Assembly (NCBI RefSeq): GCF_000425345.1
Contig: NZ_AUDG01000001.1
Span: forward strand, 1-64,000
Length of the DNA: 64,000 nt
Source of the DNA: Rheinheimera baltica DSM 14885
GTDB taxonomy: Bacteria > Pseudomonadota > Gammaproteobacteria > Enterobacterales > Alteromonadaceae
Reading direction: 5' to 3'
A program made the position numbers and the translations under genes. Within the stretch, counting starts at the first letter, position 1; each line of letters begins with the position of its first letter. The notes under the pieces are model-generated. The model made no database searches, had not been told where the DNA came from, and saw only the letters and a program-made list of their open reading frames with translations. Below, piece by piece: positions 1 through 9,110 of the stretch.

Positions 1-210
1 GATTTACTGGACGTGATTGAAGATCGCTACGAGCAACGCAGCACAATCATCGTCAGTCAATTACCGGTCTCAGAGTGGTATGGCCTAATGGATAACCCGA
101 CCGTTGCAGATGCGCTGTTAGACAGGGTGATCCACAACGCTCATCGGCTGGAATTAACAGGTGAGTCACAACGTAAAAAAACACTGGTTCAGGGTGAGGA
201 AGTCGGGTAA
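1..210 (+). CDS. istB: IS21-family helper ATPase IstB, C-terminal fragment (cut by window start)
   Basis: The frame is open from base 1 and ends at TAA 208-210. The visible 69 residues match the C-terminal part of IstB, the AAA+ ATPase that assists the IS21 transposase IstA in target selection: an ERYxxRSTIIxSQLP-type segment (here [20 protein letters not shown]) followed by [20 protein letters not shown]. The ATPase motifs lie upstream, outside the window. The gene reads toward the element's end at about 311, as istB normally does. The family call is confident; whether the gene is intact cannot be judged from here. Confidence 0.9.
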   Translation, partial: DLLDVIEDRYEQRSTIIVSQLPVSEWYGLMDNPTVADALLDRVIHNAHRLELTGESQRKKTLVQGEEVG

Positions 211-230
211 AAAGAGAGGATAAACGAAGG

Positions 231-2735
231 TCAGATCATGCTGGCCGGATCACACCGAAATGCCTGGCCGGATGAAACCGGAACAGGTGGCCGGACAAAC
301 CGAAATACGCAACTGGCTGATAAATTAGGATTTTCCGCAAAATTATCTAGATTGAGCGACCTATCCCCTCTTAAGACGTTAAACAGGCATTTATCTAGCA
401 AATCACTGTCAGGGGTTGTGATCATGACAATCTTGTCAAAAATACCATTGTGCTGTTTAAACAAACTATCAGTAAATTGAGTGTCTGTTACTTCTCTACA
501 CAGCCACTGACGTAAGTAGGGATCCAATGCCGGGTTTAATACCTGCGCTTTAAGCTGGTTTTGCAATTTTTGTTGTTCAACTTCCGCTAAAGATCTGCGA
601 CACAAATTTGAGAAGGCTTTTTGCACTATGTCGGAATTATCTTCGCTGAGCAGCACCAATAGTGAATCGGTATCAAGCTCACTTCTTTGTGCTGCTTCGC
701 AACGTACATCCACAGTTTTATCTTTAGCTAAAACAGCAAGGATTTCACTACATGTTGTGCTACGCACTAAATCCAGCCTGGCCTGTTTATTCCCCAAATT
801 GCCAATCTCAGGTTGCTTTACTTCAGCGGCATTCACCAAGCCGCGTTTCAGTGCCAGCTTTTGCGCCACCCGGAATAAGGCCTTGTCTGGGTCTTGCAGC
901 AGCTCTTGCAGTAAAGCATCGCTTAAGCGCTCTTGTTCAATCAAGGTTTTTTTGCTGGCGACGCCTGTTAACTCAACTACCATACGGTATTCATATTCGC
1001 TAAATGCTTGGGCAGATGGATGAATGAACCGTCTTACAGTATGCGTATCACTGGTACATGCCTGTGGCCGTACAAGGTTAGGGTTAACAAAGGTAGCAGA
1101 GATGGTTTTTCGCTGTAATGCAATGTCACTGCTATTGCGTAATAGCCAGGTACATAAATACTCGTAACTTTGACCACTGTCTAAATAATCATCTACTTTC
1201 CAGCCATCAAATGGCTTTGGCACACTGGCTTTATCTGCTTTATCCAGCAGCACCTTGTAGCCTGGGTTAAGCGCTACATCGTCAGCCATATAATAAGCAA
1301 AATGACCAAACAAGCTTTTTGGACAATTTGGATGGCGGGCAATTAACCGTGACAGCACCAGATAACGCGCCTTACTTTCTCTATAAATAGCGCGCAAGGC
1401 AGTTCCTGGGGTACCAGGCAGCATTAGCTGTTTCAACCAAGGCCCCCAAACACGTGCCTGGCCTGCAATGACACCCAGCATTTGTGGCTCATCAATAAAG
1501 CGGTTGGCTAAATTTGCCAGTACCCTGTTGTCTGAGCTTTGCCGCATTAAATGCAATGCCTGATCTACACTCAGGTTAGGGTTATCCGACAAGGCGATAG
1601 CAATAGGCTTATCAGCAGATTTGATTAATGTGCTGATTAACTCGGCGTCCGCAGTATGCAGGGCAATACCAACTTTTGCCCACAAGGGTAAGTCACGGCT
1701 GGCGGCGGCGTTAATTACGGCCGCGTCGGCGCAAGCGTGCAACGTTGCGGCACAGGTTAATAAAGGCGTAGCCGACGAGGCAATGTGCAGCAACTCTGTG
1801 GCTGGAGCGTGCGGCAGCAACAGCACCCGCATTTGATGTTGGTGTTCCAGATTGCCGGCCAGAGTGGCATTAGTGCCACTTTGTTGTAAAAACTGCTGGC
1901 GTTCAGCCTCTGGTAACGTATTAAGTGCCGCCTCTGCCACTGCTTTGTTCTTATCTTTAGCCAGCGTGATTAATATATCTTTTGGTGTAGTAGCATTTAA
2001 CGCCAAGGCTTTGCGCACAGTTGCTGACTTGGAGGTGACTTGTTGCCTGGAAAATGCCTCTGACACATCATCGCGGGCGGCGACTATGGCCAAAACACCG
2101 GGTTCAAAACCCTCCAGATAGGCCTGTAAATCTGCCCAATCCATAAATTTCGCAATGTATTTGGCACTTTCTTTATCAGTTAAATAGTGTTCAATAATAA
2201 ACTTCGGGGTACGACGTAACATCTCCTGATTAAGCGCAAAGAAACCAGGATATATTTTATCGGTTTGCTGTCGTTGTTCCTGTGAAAAACGCCGCGTTAA
2301 ATACTCTTTACTGCGACTGAACATTTTGTCATGCAGCAAAGCGGGCAGCGCCCGAACTTCATATTTATAACGCAGCTGACCAGCATCATATCTAGAATCC
2401 AGCTGACAATAACCCCATTCGCGCTTACCGTCAGGCTCCAGACAGGCTAGTTGTACCTGTGCCATCGCCACAGTATTGACTGCCCAATCTGGCTTCAAAT
2501 GATTAATTATTGCCACCACCTCCATCGGGCAATTCGGGTGATTTAACAATTGCTCAATGAGCGCCTTATCAACATCGCGACGATGGCAAGACACACTTTC
2601 AAGAAACCATCCCTGACACTGTTCAATGGCAATGCACTGCTCTATCTCAGCGCGGCTGGCATTATAAACAGGCTCTATCCTTTGCGCCGCTAATGGCTTT
2701 TTTGACACACATAATTCAGCTAAATTAACATCCAT
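231..2735 (-). CDS. LRV/HEAT-like repeat protein, 3' end replaced by IS sequence
   Basis: An 834-codon frame reading from ATG 2735. It begins one base after the stop of the DUF2201/VWA gene, so it is the third gene of that operon. No enzyme motif is seen. The protein is helical-repeat-like with recurring HPNCP or NPNLS signatures (near residue 67 and several later ones) as in leucine-rich-repeat-variant proteins, and a segment of the form VRKALALNATTPKDILITLAKD. These repeats suggest a protein-binding scaffold. The last 26 codons (311 down to the TGA at 231-233) are read from the IS21 end, so the native C-terminus is lost and replaced by an arginine/proline-rich tail. Function is unknown; it may be the substrate-recognition or effector partner of the neighbouring MoxR-VWA pair. 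Confidence 0.7.
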   Translation of the reverse strand: MDVNLAELCVSKKPLAAQRIEPVYNASRAEIEQCIAIEQCQGWFLESVSCHRRDVDKALIEQLLNHPNCPMEVVAIINHLKPDWAVNTVAMAQVQLACLEPDGKREWGYCQLDSRYDAGQLRYKYEVRALPALLHDKMFSRSKEYLTRRFSQEQRQQTDKIYPGFFALNQEMLRRTPKFIIEHYLTDKESAKYIAKFMDWADLQAYLEGFEPGVLAIVAARDDVSEAFSRQQVTSKSATVRKALALNATTPKDILITLAKDKNKAVAEAALNTLPEAERQQFLQQSGTNATLAGNLEHQHQMRVLLLPHAPATELLHIASSATPLLTCAATLHACADAAVINAAASRDLPLWAKVGIALHTADAELISTLIKSADKPIAIALSDNPNLSVDQALHLMRQSSDNRVLANLANRFIDEPQMLGVIAGQARVWGPWLKQLMLPGTPGTALRAIYRESKARYLVLSRLIARHPNCPKSLFGHFAYYMADDVALNPGYKVLLDKADKASVPKPFDGWKVDDYLDSGQSYEYLCTWLLRNSSDIALQRKTISATFVNPNLVRPQACTSDTHTVRRFIHPSAQAFSEYEYRMVVELTGVASKKTLIEQERLSDALLQELLQDPDKALFRVAQKLALKRGLVNAAEVKQPEIGNLGNKQARLDLVRSTTCSEILAVLAKDKTVDVRCEAAQRSELDTDSLLVLLSEDNSDIVQKAFSNLCRRSLAEVEQQKLQNQLKAQVLNPALDPYLRQWLCREVTDTQFTDSLFKQHNGIFDKIVMITTPDSDLLDKCLFNVLRGDRSLNLDNFAENPNLSASCVFRFVRPPVPVSSGQAFRCDPASMI
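241..306. repeat. Three terminal direct repeats of the IS21-type end
   Basis: Repeat units begin at 241 (CTGGCCGGATCACACCGAAA), 264 (CTGGCCGGATGAAACCGGAA) and 287 (GTGGCCGGACAAACCGAAAT). They are spaced by about 23 bp and differ at a few bases. They are probably transposase binding sites. They are also translated in the opposite direction as the foreign tail of the interrupted repeat-protein gene. Confidence 0.75.
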
Positions 2736-2736
2736 T

Positions 2737-3960
2737 TTATGCTCTCATTCTTACTACGGTGCCAAACGGGACAGCATTGTCCTCTGCACCATCTTCGGTT
2801 AATACCCACAGTACTGGCACTGCTGGCGCAGTGGCAGGAAAACCACCAAAACCATCGGTTAAGTAAATAGCTGCCTGAGGTTGCTCAGAGCTAGAATAGT
2901 GAGTGTCTAAATAGGTAAAAAACGGTTTAAAGCTGGTACCGCCGCCGCCCACCGGGGTTGGTAGAGCAAAACTGCTACTATCCAACAGATAAGGGCCATA
3001 AAGCTGAGTATCAGCAAAAAAACACTGCAGGCTAATATGCGGATAGCATTGCGCTACTGCCCGCAACTCTTGCATAAATTGACTCAGCTGTTGCATAGAA
3101 ACAGAACCACTGGTGTCAATAGCTACACACACCTGCAAATTATCCGTCAACAATACTTCTGTATAGCGACGTTGGTACATAAAGCGTCTGTCAAACTCCT
3201 GATAATCAGACATATCCGGGCTGGCATATTTCCATAGCATATCGCGCCAATCAAATTGGCTATTGCTTGCCAACTCAATTTCACGCTCCAGCCCGGCAGA
3301 GGCATTTCCCCAACTTTGACGTGCCGTCATCTGCCGTTGAATATGCTTGGTTTGCACTAACGCCGAACGCCAATAACTCTCTGAGACTTTAACTACGCTG
3401 CTTTCATTAACTAAGTCAGCATGACAACCATACTTTTTGGCCAGCTCGGTATAGCGTGCCTCACTGGTTAGCTGTTTGCCGTCTACAGCAGTTGCAGCCG
3501 CGTTATTGTGCTCAGGGGGATGGGTTTCACGCGAACCCGCATCATTGCAACTACGCAATAAACTGGCGTACACCCGCTCTACGGGCTGATCAACAAACCG
3601 CATATCCCAGGCAGTGTTACGCGCCGCCGACCAGCCAACATTTTGAATTATAATGCAATTTACCACTATATCCGCCGCCATATTCCACAGCAGCAGATTA
3701 CGCTCCAGGCCCCTCCTGCTATGCGACAAGGCTAAATGCAGTACCTGATGCAATAAATAGCTAAATAGCTCGGCTTGCGGTATCTCGTCGATCAACTGTG
3801 GTGAGATTTGAATGGTTTTACCTGCGGTACTGGCCAACTCAACGGTATCTGTACATTCAAATTTGGCGTACATCGCCAAAGCAGAAAAAAACGGATTACG
3901 AGTTTTCAACACTAACAAAAAACGCGTCCATAGTTTTTCAGCGTCTACGCACTCAGCCAT
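2737..3960 (-). CDS. DUF2201-type putative metallopeptidase / VWA-like protein
   Basis: A 407-residue protein with an N-terminal domain of the DUF2201_N type and a C-terminal VWA-like domain. The N-terminal helix carries HQVLH (residues 71-75) where the family normally shows an HExxH zinc-protease-like motif; the glutamate is replaced by glutamine (codon CAG), so metallopeptidase activity is doubtful. The VWA part has a MIDAS motif DTSGS at about 282-286, a later GGGGTSF at about 337-343 and LTDGFG near 368-373, consistent with metal-ion-dependent adhesion. VWA proteins paired with MoxR ATPases typically act together as chaperone-like remodelling complexes. The gene lies 16 bp downstream of the MoxR gene. 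Confidence 0.82.
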   Translation of the reverse strand: MAECVDAEKLWTRFLLVLKTRNPFFSALAMYAKFECTDTVELASTAGKTIQISPQLIDEIPQAELFSYLLHQVLHLALSHSRRGLERNLLLWNMAADIVVNCIIIQNVGWSAARNTAWDMRFVDQPVERVYASLLRSCNDAGSRETHPPEHNNAAATAVDGKQLTSEARYTELAKKYGCHADLVNESSVVKVSESYWRSALVQTKHIQRQMTARQSWGNASAGLEREIELASNSQFDWRDMLWKYASPDMSDYQEFDRRFMYQRRYTEVLLTDNLQVCVAIDTSGSVSMQQLSQFMQELRAVAQCYPHISLQCFFADTQLYGPYLLDSSSFALPTPVGGGGTSFKPFFTYLDTHYSSSEQPQAAIYLTDGFGGFPATAPAVPVLWVLTEDGAEDNAVPFGTVVRMRA

Positions 3961-3976
3961 ATTATATCTTCCCGTT

Positions 3977-4972
3977 TTAGGCCATAAGCTGCGTAAATTC
4001 AGTTAAAAAGCCTCGTGTATCGGCATCTTTTATTAATAAGCGGGTGAATTCAGCATAGTGGCCGATTTCCCTGAGGCGCGGGAACAACTCCAGCGCAAAA
4101 AGATGCACCCACTCTTTGGACGCTTGCTGGCGTACCCAGTTAAAGCTATGCACGGCTTCGTTAGCTGAGCCAATTGATACAACTAAAGCAGCAATAATGG
4201 CATACAACACAGAGGGATCGTGGCACGTCAGCTCACAACTTTCACCTGCTAATATCGCTTTGCAATCTGGTAGCTGGTTTTGCATGCTGCAAAAAGCGGC
4301 AAACTCATTAGCGGCTGAAGCACCAACGGCAGGACTGATGTCCAGAGTCGCTTTGTGTAAATCAGACGCCATGTGCCAGGTTCTTGGCGAAGCCCAATTG
4401 GGTTCAGAGGGGTGCATACTATGCAGTAAATCTGGCCGGAAACTCAAAAAGCCAATAATGTCCGGATGCAGTTGCTGCCTGTAGGCATATTGGCGAAAAG
4501 TCTGGCCACAACTTTCCAAATTCAAATGTAAAAACCGGTTTGCCAATGGCGCAGGCATATCAAATACTGCAGCCTTGGCAGATTTCTGGTTACCCGCTGC
4601 CCAAACAAACCAGCCGTCGGGTAAGCAGTAATCACCCACTTTTCTATCTAAAATTAGCTGCTGTGCAACGCCTTGCATGCTTGGCGCAGCCATATTCAAC
4701 TCATCTAAAAACAACACGCCGCAGCCAGAGCGGGGTAAAAAAGCAGGTGGATACCACTGAGTAACTGCATCATCAGGAACCGGTATACCACGTAAATCAC
4801 TTGGCATTAACTGACTCAACCGGACATCGATAAAATCAACGTTGTTATCAGCACATACGGCCTGCACTACTGACGATTTACCAATACCTGGCATTCCCCA
4901 GATCATTACTGCATGTTTTAAACCGGATTTAACTACTGCAGTTAGATAGTCCTTTAATTCATTGGCTGTCAT
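3977..4972 (-). CDS. MoxR-type AAA+ ATPase
   Basis: A 331-residue AAA+ protein and first gene of the operon. Visible motifs are Walker A GMPGIGKSS (26-34), Walker B VLFLDE (86-91), a sensor-1 region WAAGNQ (124-129) and an arginine-finger-like LANRFLHL (143-150). The segment between Walker A and B (DVRLSQLMPSDLRGIP) is typical of the MoxR branch. The expected role is ATP-driven remodelling of a client together with the VWA partner encoded directly downstream. A specific client is not known; the repeat protein third in the operon is a candidate. The region 4973-5113 separates it from the divergent yheU. Confidence 0.88.
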   Translation of the reverse strand: MTANELKDYLTAVVKSGLKHAVMIWGMPGIGKSSVVQAVCADNNVDFIDVRLSQLMPSDLRGIPVPDDAVTQWYPPAFLPRSGCGVLFLDELNMAAPSMQGVAQQLILDRKVGDYCLPDGWFVWAAGNQKSAKAAVFDMPAPLANRFLHLNLESCGQTFRQYAYRQQLHPDIIGFLSFRPDLLHSMHPSEPNWASPRTWHMASDLHKATLDISPAVGASAANEFAAFCSMQNQLPDCKAILAGESCELTCHDPSVLYAIIAALVVSIGSANEAVHSFNWVRQQASKEWVHLFALELFPRLREIGHYAEFTRLLIKDADTRGFLTEFTQLMA

Positions 4973-5113
4973 AATACTTCTTTTACGGTGAACAATTGTT
5001 AACTTAGCATCAGTGCAATGCTAAACAATTTTACAATATATAATAGCCATATTGGTCAGGCAATCTGTATGCCGCATATAATCACCAGCATCAACAACCG
5101 AGCAGTTAATCTT

Positions 5114-5347
5114 ATGATTATTCCCTACACCGACATTGCCGAAGCTACGCTAAACAACCTGATTGAATATTATGTTTTGCGTGAAGGAACCGACTATGGT
5201 GAACAAGAAGCCACGCTGGAAGAAAAAGTGTTGGCGGTAAAACGCCAGTTACGCAGCGGTGAGGTGGTGATTGTCTATTCAGAACTGCATGAAAGCATTA
5301 ACCTGATGCCTAAACAGCTGTTTTTACAGCAACAGGATACCTTGTAG
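5114..5347 (+). CDS. yheU: YheU family protein (UPF0270)
   Basis: A 77-residue protein starting at [18 protein letters not shown]. It matches the small YheU family of enterobacteria (about 72 residues) through the conserved core [10 protein letters not shown], the segment [19 protein letters not shown] and the MPK ending. An ATG further upstream at 5018 would add 32 residues with no family similarity, so the start at 5114 is preferred. Function is not established. It stands alone between two divergently or independently controlled units. Confidence 0.85.
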   Translation: MIIPYTDIAEATLNNLIEYYVLREGTDYGEQEATLEEKVLAVKRQLRSGEVVIVYSELHESINLMPKQLFLQQQDTL

Positions 5348-5349
5348 TA

Positions 5350-5388
5350 CGTCATAAAATCGTCATGATGGTTTCATTAAAACGTCAT
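5350..5388 (+). promoter_or_regulatory. Tandem PhoB-like boxes upstream of the lipoprotein gene
   Basis: Four units at exact 11-bp spacing: CGTCAT at 5350, CGTCAT at 5361, TTTCAT at 5372 and CGTCAT at 5383. The Pho box is two 11-bp direct repeats with a TGTCA-like core separated by an AT-rich stretch; here the first two units read CGTCATAAAATCGTCAT. The array lies 65-103 bp before the start codon at 5453, a suitable distance for a PhoB-activated promoter in which the last box stands in for the -35 element. Binding is inferred from pattern only. Confidence 0.65.
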
Positions 5389-5452
5389 CATTGAAGACGA
5401 CACTGATTAATTAATTGCATTAATTTCAATCAACTAATCAGGAATGATACCC

Positions 5453-7312
5453 ATGTTTAAACGATCTCTGCTGGCGCTTACTGTAATGGCGGCCTTGTCT
5501 GGTTGTTCACTGGATGGCGATGATGGTGCACAAGGCGCAACAGGCCCTGCTGGCCAAGCTGGTGCGCCAGGCCAAGCAGGCGCAGTAGGCCAACCTGGCA
5601 AAAACTTACCCCGTGACTTAAACGTTGAAGTGGTAGGCCGCTTTAACACTGGCATTTATGGTAAGTCCGCCGCTGAGATTGTGCAGTTCCATAAAACCTC
5701 TAACTCAGCGTTTGCCATTAACTCAGCAGAGAACCAAATTGACGTTATTTCTCTGGCAAATTTACCCGTAGCTGCGGTAGGTAATGGCGTAACAGACAAC
5801 AGTTTGACCTCAGTTCCTTTTACTTTTCCTGCAAACGTAAGCGTTAAAGACGCGAACGGTGCTGATATCACTGTCACGTTAGGCGAAGCCAATTCCATTG
5901 CTATTTATGGTGATATGTTGGCCATTGCGGTGGCAGCACCGGTAAAAACCGACAATGGCGCTGTATTGTTTTATAGCTTAAGTGCTACCGGAGTTGGCAG
6001 CTTTATTAAAGCGGTGGCAGCAGGTGCGTTACCCGATATGCTGACGTTTACTCCTGATGGTAGCAAAGTGTTGGTTGCCAACGAAGGCGAACCGGATACG
6101 GATTATCTGGTTGATCCGGAAGGCTCAATATCGGTTATTAGCTTGGTAAACGGTGTGCCTGCAGATACTGCTGAAACCATCAATATGACCAGCGATATGC
6201 TGTTTAGCTCAGATTTACTTAAAGCCGCTGACTACAACACCGACGCCAAGCGCAAGGCATTATTGCAAACTGCCGGCGTTAAGTTTGCCGGCCCGGATGG
6301 CATGACGGTGGCGCAAGAGTTAGAACCGGAATACATCACGGTGGCTGCCAACGGTAAAACCGCTTATGTGTCGCTACAAGAAAGTAATGCTATTGGGATT
6401 ATTAATCTTGAAGATATGAGCATAGAAATAAAAGCCCTGGGTTTTAAAGATTGGTCACAATACGGCATCGACTATACCAATGAAGATGAAGTGGCGTCAT
6501 TCCAGCACTTACCTAACGTGTATGGCATGTATCAACCAGATACCATTGCCTCATATCAATGGAACGGCGCAACATTCATCGTATCTGCTAACGAGGGTGA
6601 CTCTCGTGACTGGGATGCTTATTCAGAGGATATCCGTGTTAAAGACATTATTGACGTAGATGAGCTAAATAAAACCTTTAGCACTGAGTTACAGGCTTTA
6701 TATGACGCTACCGGCGGAGACGACGGTTTAGGCCGGTTAAAGGTTACCGCCGCTTTAGTAGACCCGGACGACGATGGTGTAGTGGATAAACTCTACGCTT
6801 ATGGCGCGCGTTCGTTCTCTATCTGGGATCAGAACATCAACATGGTTTACGACTCAGGTGATGACTTTGGCCGTATCTCAGCAGCAGTATTAGGCAATAA
6901 CTTTAATAGTGCACACACTGAAAACAAAGGTGATAACCGTTCTGATGACAAAGGCGGCGAGCCTGAAGCGGTTGATGTAGGTGCTATCGAAGGCCGTACT
7001 TATGCCTTTATCGCCCAAGAACGCTCTGGTGACTTGTTTATCTACGACGTAACGAACCCGTTTCAAACGGCTTTTGTCAGCCACTATAACAACCGTGACT
7101 TTAGCACCAACTTTGAACTGGATGATGACCTGGACAACCCATGTGATGTAGCAGAAGGGATGGATTGTACAGAAGTCCCCATGTCGGGTGACCTTGGCCC
7201 GGAAAGCGTGAAGTTTGTTGCGGCAGAGCATAGCCCTAACGGCAACCCACTATTGATTGTAGGTAACGAAGTCAGTGGTAGCGTAACGGTATATCAGATA
7301 ACAGAAAAATAA
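5453..7312 (+). CDS. Choice-of-anchor I family lipoprotein (beta-propeller / alkaline phosphatase-associated type)
   Basis: A 619-residue exported lipoprotein. It opens with a lipoprotein signal ending in LSGC (lipidated Cys18), then a short collagen-like Gly-X-Y run at about residues 26-47, then a long domain with repeats of the kind ITVAANGKTAYVSLQESNAI, EGDSRDWDAYSED and LGPESVKF. This pattern is characteristic of choice-of-anchor I proteins, which contain propeller-like folds and are often annotated near alkaline phosphatases. The ATG at 5453 is chosen because AGGA (5440-5443) is 9 bp upstream of it; the ATG at 5444 abuts that site. Four PhoB-like repeats upstream suggest induction by phosphate starvation. 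The enzymatic role is unknown. Confidence 0.78.
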   Translation: MFKRSLLALTVMAALSGCSLDGDDGAQGATGPAGQAGAPGQAGAVGQPGKNLPRDLNVEVVGRFNTGIYGKSAAEIVQFHKTSNSAFAINSAENQIDVISLANLPVAAVGNGVTDNSLTSVPFTFPANVSVKDANGADITVTLGEANSIAIYGDMLAIAVAAPVKTDNGAVLFYSLSATGVGSFIKAVAAGALPDMLTFTPDGSKVLVANEGEPDTDYLVDPEGSISVISLVNGVPADTAETINMTSDMLFSSDLLKAADYNTDAKRKALLQTAGVKFAGPDGMTVAQELEPEYITVAANGKTAYVSLQESNAIGIINLEDMSIEIKALGFKDWSQYGIDYTNEDEVASFQHLPNVYGMYQPDTIASYQWNGATFIVSANEGDSRDWDAYSEDIRVKDIIDVDELNKTFSTELQALYDATGGDDGLGRLKVTAALVDPDDDGVVDKLYAYGARSFSIWDQNINMVYDSGDDFGRISAAVLGNNFNSAHTENKGDNRSDDKGGEPEAVDVGAIEGRTYAFIAQERSGDLFIYDVTNPFQTAFVSHYNNRDFSTNFELDDDLDNPCDVAEGMDCTEVPMSGDLGPESVKFVAAEHSPNGNPLLIVGNEVSGSVTVYQITEK

Positions 7313-7326
7313 GCTGTTGGCAGCAA

Positions 7327-7356
7327 CAAAACAGGCCGCAATTGCGGCCTGTTTTG
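7327..7356. terminator. Bidirectional intrinsic terminator between convergent genes
   Basis: A perfect 15-bp inverted repeat (CAAAACAGGCCGCAA and its complement) with flanking T-runs on both strands. It sits between the stop of the lipoprotein gene (7312) and the stop of the flotillin gene (7365), so it serves both. Confidence 0.88.
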
Positions 7357-7364
7357 TCATAAAA

Positions 7365-9107
7365 TTACGGTTTTAATGGCGCTTGCAAAGCATCCGTCAT
7401 ACCATTGATGTCGCCGGCTTTTAAACCGATTTCCGATAACAATGAATCCAGAATAGGGGCTTGGGCACGGTAGCGTAGTGCGCTGTTAACTACCTGATCG
7501 GCCAGTGAGCCATTGCCGCCATCACTGACTGCACCATCAACACTGCCACCGCCCTGTGAGCCCATACCATTAACCTGAAGGATCTTAATATCGCTGATCT
7601 GCTCCATTGGTTTCACACTCTGGGCAATAATGTTTGGCAGATGCTCAATCAGTGCCAGCCTTACCTGCATGGCAATTTGCTCAGCCGACAAGGTGTTAGC
7701 TGCAGCGTTAATTGCTTGCTTGCCTTCTGCTTCTACCGCGTAGCTACGAGCCTTCGCATCGGCCAATAATAATTCAGCATCAGCTTGACCTCTGGCGGTT
7801 AAACGTTCTTTATCCGCCTGTCCCTGAGCAGCGACCCGCAGGGCTTCCGCCTGATCTTCTGCCGCTTTTTTCTCCGCTTCAGCCGCTACCACTAAATGGA
7901 TCGCATCTTTTTCAGCCTGCTGCCGTGCTTGAATCAGCTCAACCTGCTTCGCCCGCTCAGCTTGCTCGGTTTGTCGCACGGTAATAACACCTTCTTCCTG
8001 TTTTACCGCTAAGGCACGGGCTTTATCAGCCTCGGCTTTGGCTTCAGATTCAGCCCGCGATTTCTCCGCCACGGCAATAGATTTCTCTTGTGAAGCCAAC
8101 TCTACCGCTTTTTGCCGCTCGATTTCTGCTTGCTCAACTGCACGCTGCTTAGCGATATCCATCTCACGGACAGCACGGTCTTTTTGAATGGTTTCATTGT
8201 CGATATCACGCTCAGACATAATGCGTTTTAAATCGATTTCACGCTGCGAGGCAATTTGAGCCTCTTCTGCCTCGCGTTTTTTCTCGGCCTGCTCGCGGGC
8301 AATTTCGGCCATTTGTGACGCACGGCGGATAGACACTTCACGCTCTTGCTCTAAGCGGGCGTATTCTTCTTCACGCGAGATTTGCAGCTTGGCACGTTCA
8401 GCTTCAAGGTTTTTGGTTTTAATGGCCAGATCGGTTTCTTGCTCAATGTCATTACGAATTTTGCGGCGCGATTCTATCGCCTGCGTAAGTTTAGTTAAAC
8501 CTTCCGCATCAAACGCATTCTGTGGGTTAAAGTGCTCAAACGCAGTTTGATCTAAGCCGGTTAAGGATACCGACTCCAGCTCTAAACCGTTTTTCAGCAA
8601 GTCTTCTGATACCACATGCTGTACTTTTTGCACAAAATCAACACGCTTTTCATGCAGTTCTTCCATCGCCATTTCCGCGGCAACAGAGCGCAGTGCATCA
8701 ACGAACTTACCCTCCACCAGCTCTTTTAACTCTTGCGGATTCATGGTTTTTAAACCCAGCGTTTGCGCCGCATTGGCAATCGCATCAGCGGTCGGTTTCA
8801 CCCGCACATAAAATTCGGCGGTAACATCGGCGCGCATACGGTCGCGGGTGATTAACGCTTGCTCGTTGGCGCGGCGCACTTCCAGGCGTAGCGTATTCAT
8901 ATTAACCGGAATAATTTCATGCAATACCGGCAGTACCAGCGCGCCACCATTCATAATTACCTTTTCGCCGCGAAAACCGGTACGAACAAAGGACACTTCT
9001 TTGGTCGCTCTTTTGTATAGCCGCGCCAAAATCATCCCCAGTACCAGCAAGCCGACCAGCACCGCACCAGCGATGATCAAAATATCAATTAAATTTAATG
9101 CCAACAT
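7365..9107 (-). CDS. yqiK: Flotillin-like SPFH protein, YqiK type
   Basis: A 580-residue protein with one N-terminal membrane segment (about residues 7-28), an SPFH/band-7 domain (GFRGEKVIMNGGALVLPVLHE onward to about 210) and a very long charged coiled coil rich in Ala, Glu, Lys and Arg (about 220-480), ending with a Gly/Ser-rich stretch. This layout is that of flotillins, which scaffold ordered membrane domains. It is the last gene of a four-gene operon with PspA and a YqiJ-like protein, an arrangement associated with membrane-stress protection. It starts three bases after the stop of the YqiJ-like gene. Confidence 0.88.
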   Translation of the reverse strand: MLALNLIDILIIAGAVLVGLLVLGMILARLYKRATKEVSFVRTGFRGEKVIMNGGALVLPVLHEIIPVNMNTLRLEVRRANEQALITRDRMRADVTAEFYVRVKPTADAIANAAQTLGLKTMNPQELKELVEGKFVDALRSVAAEMAMEELHEKRVDFVQKVQHVVSEDLLKNGLELESVSLTGLDQTAFEHFNPQNAFDAEGLTKLTQAIESRRKIRNDIEQETDLAIKTKNLEAERAKLQISREEEYARLEQEREVSIRRASQMAEIAREQAEKKREAEEAQIASQREIDLKRIMSERDIDNETIQKDRAVREMDIAKQRAVEQAEIERQKAVELASQEKSIAVAEKSRAESEAKAEADKARALAVKQEEGVITVRQTEQAERAKQVELIQARQQAEKDAIHLVVAAEAEKKAAEDQAEALRVAAQGQADKERLTARGQADAELLLADAKARSYAVEAEGKQAINAAANTLSAEQIAMQVRLALIEHLPNIIAQSVKPMEQISDIKILQVNGMGSQGGGSVDGAVSDGGNGSLADQVVNSALRYRAQAPILDSLLSEIGLKAGDINGMTDALQAPLKP

Positions 9108-9110
9108 TTA

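Larger units (their letters stand above)
1..311. mobile_element. Right end of an IS21-family insertion sequence
   Basis: Downstream of the istB stop lie three imperfect direct repeats of about 20 bp, starting at 241, 264 and 287, each with a core TGGCCGGA followed by a CCGAAA or CCGGAA block. Multiple terminal repeats of this kind are typical of IS21 ends. The outer boundary is placed at about 311, where the last repeat ends in CGCA, so the complementary strand would start TGCG, fitting the TG...CA ends of the family. Host coding sequence resumes at 312. The left end and any target-site duplication are outside the window. Confidence 0.8.
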
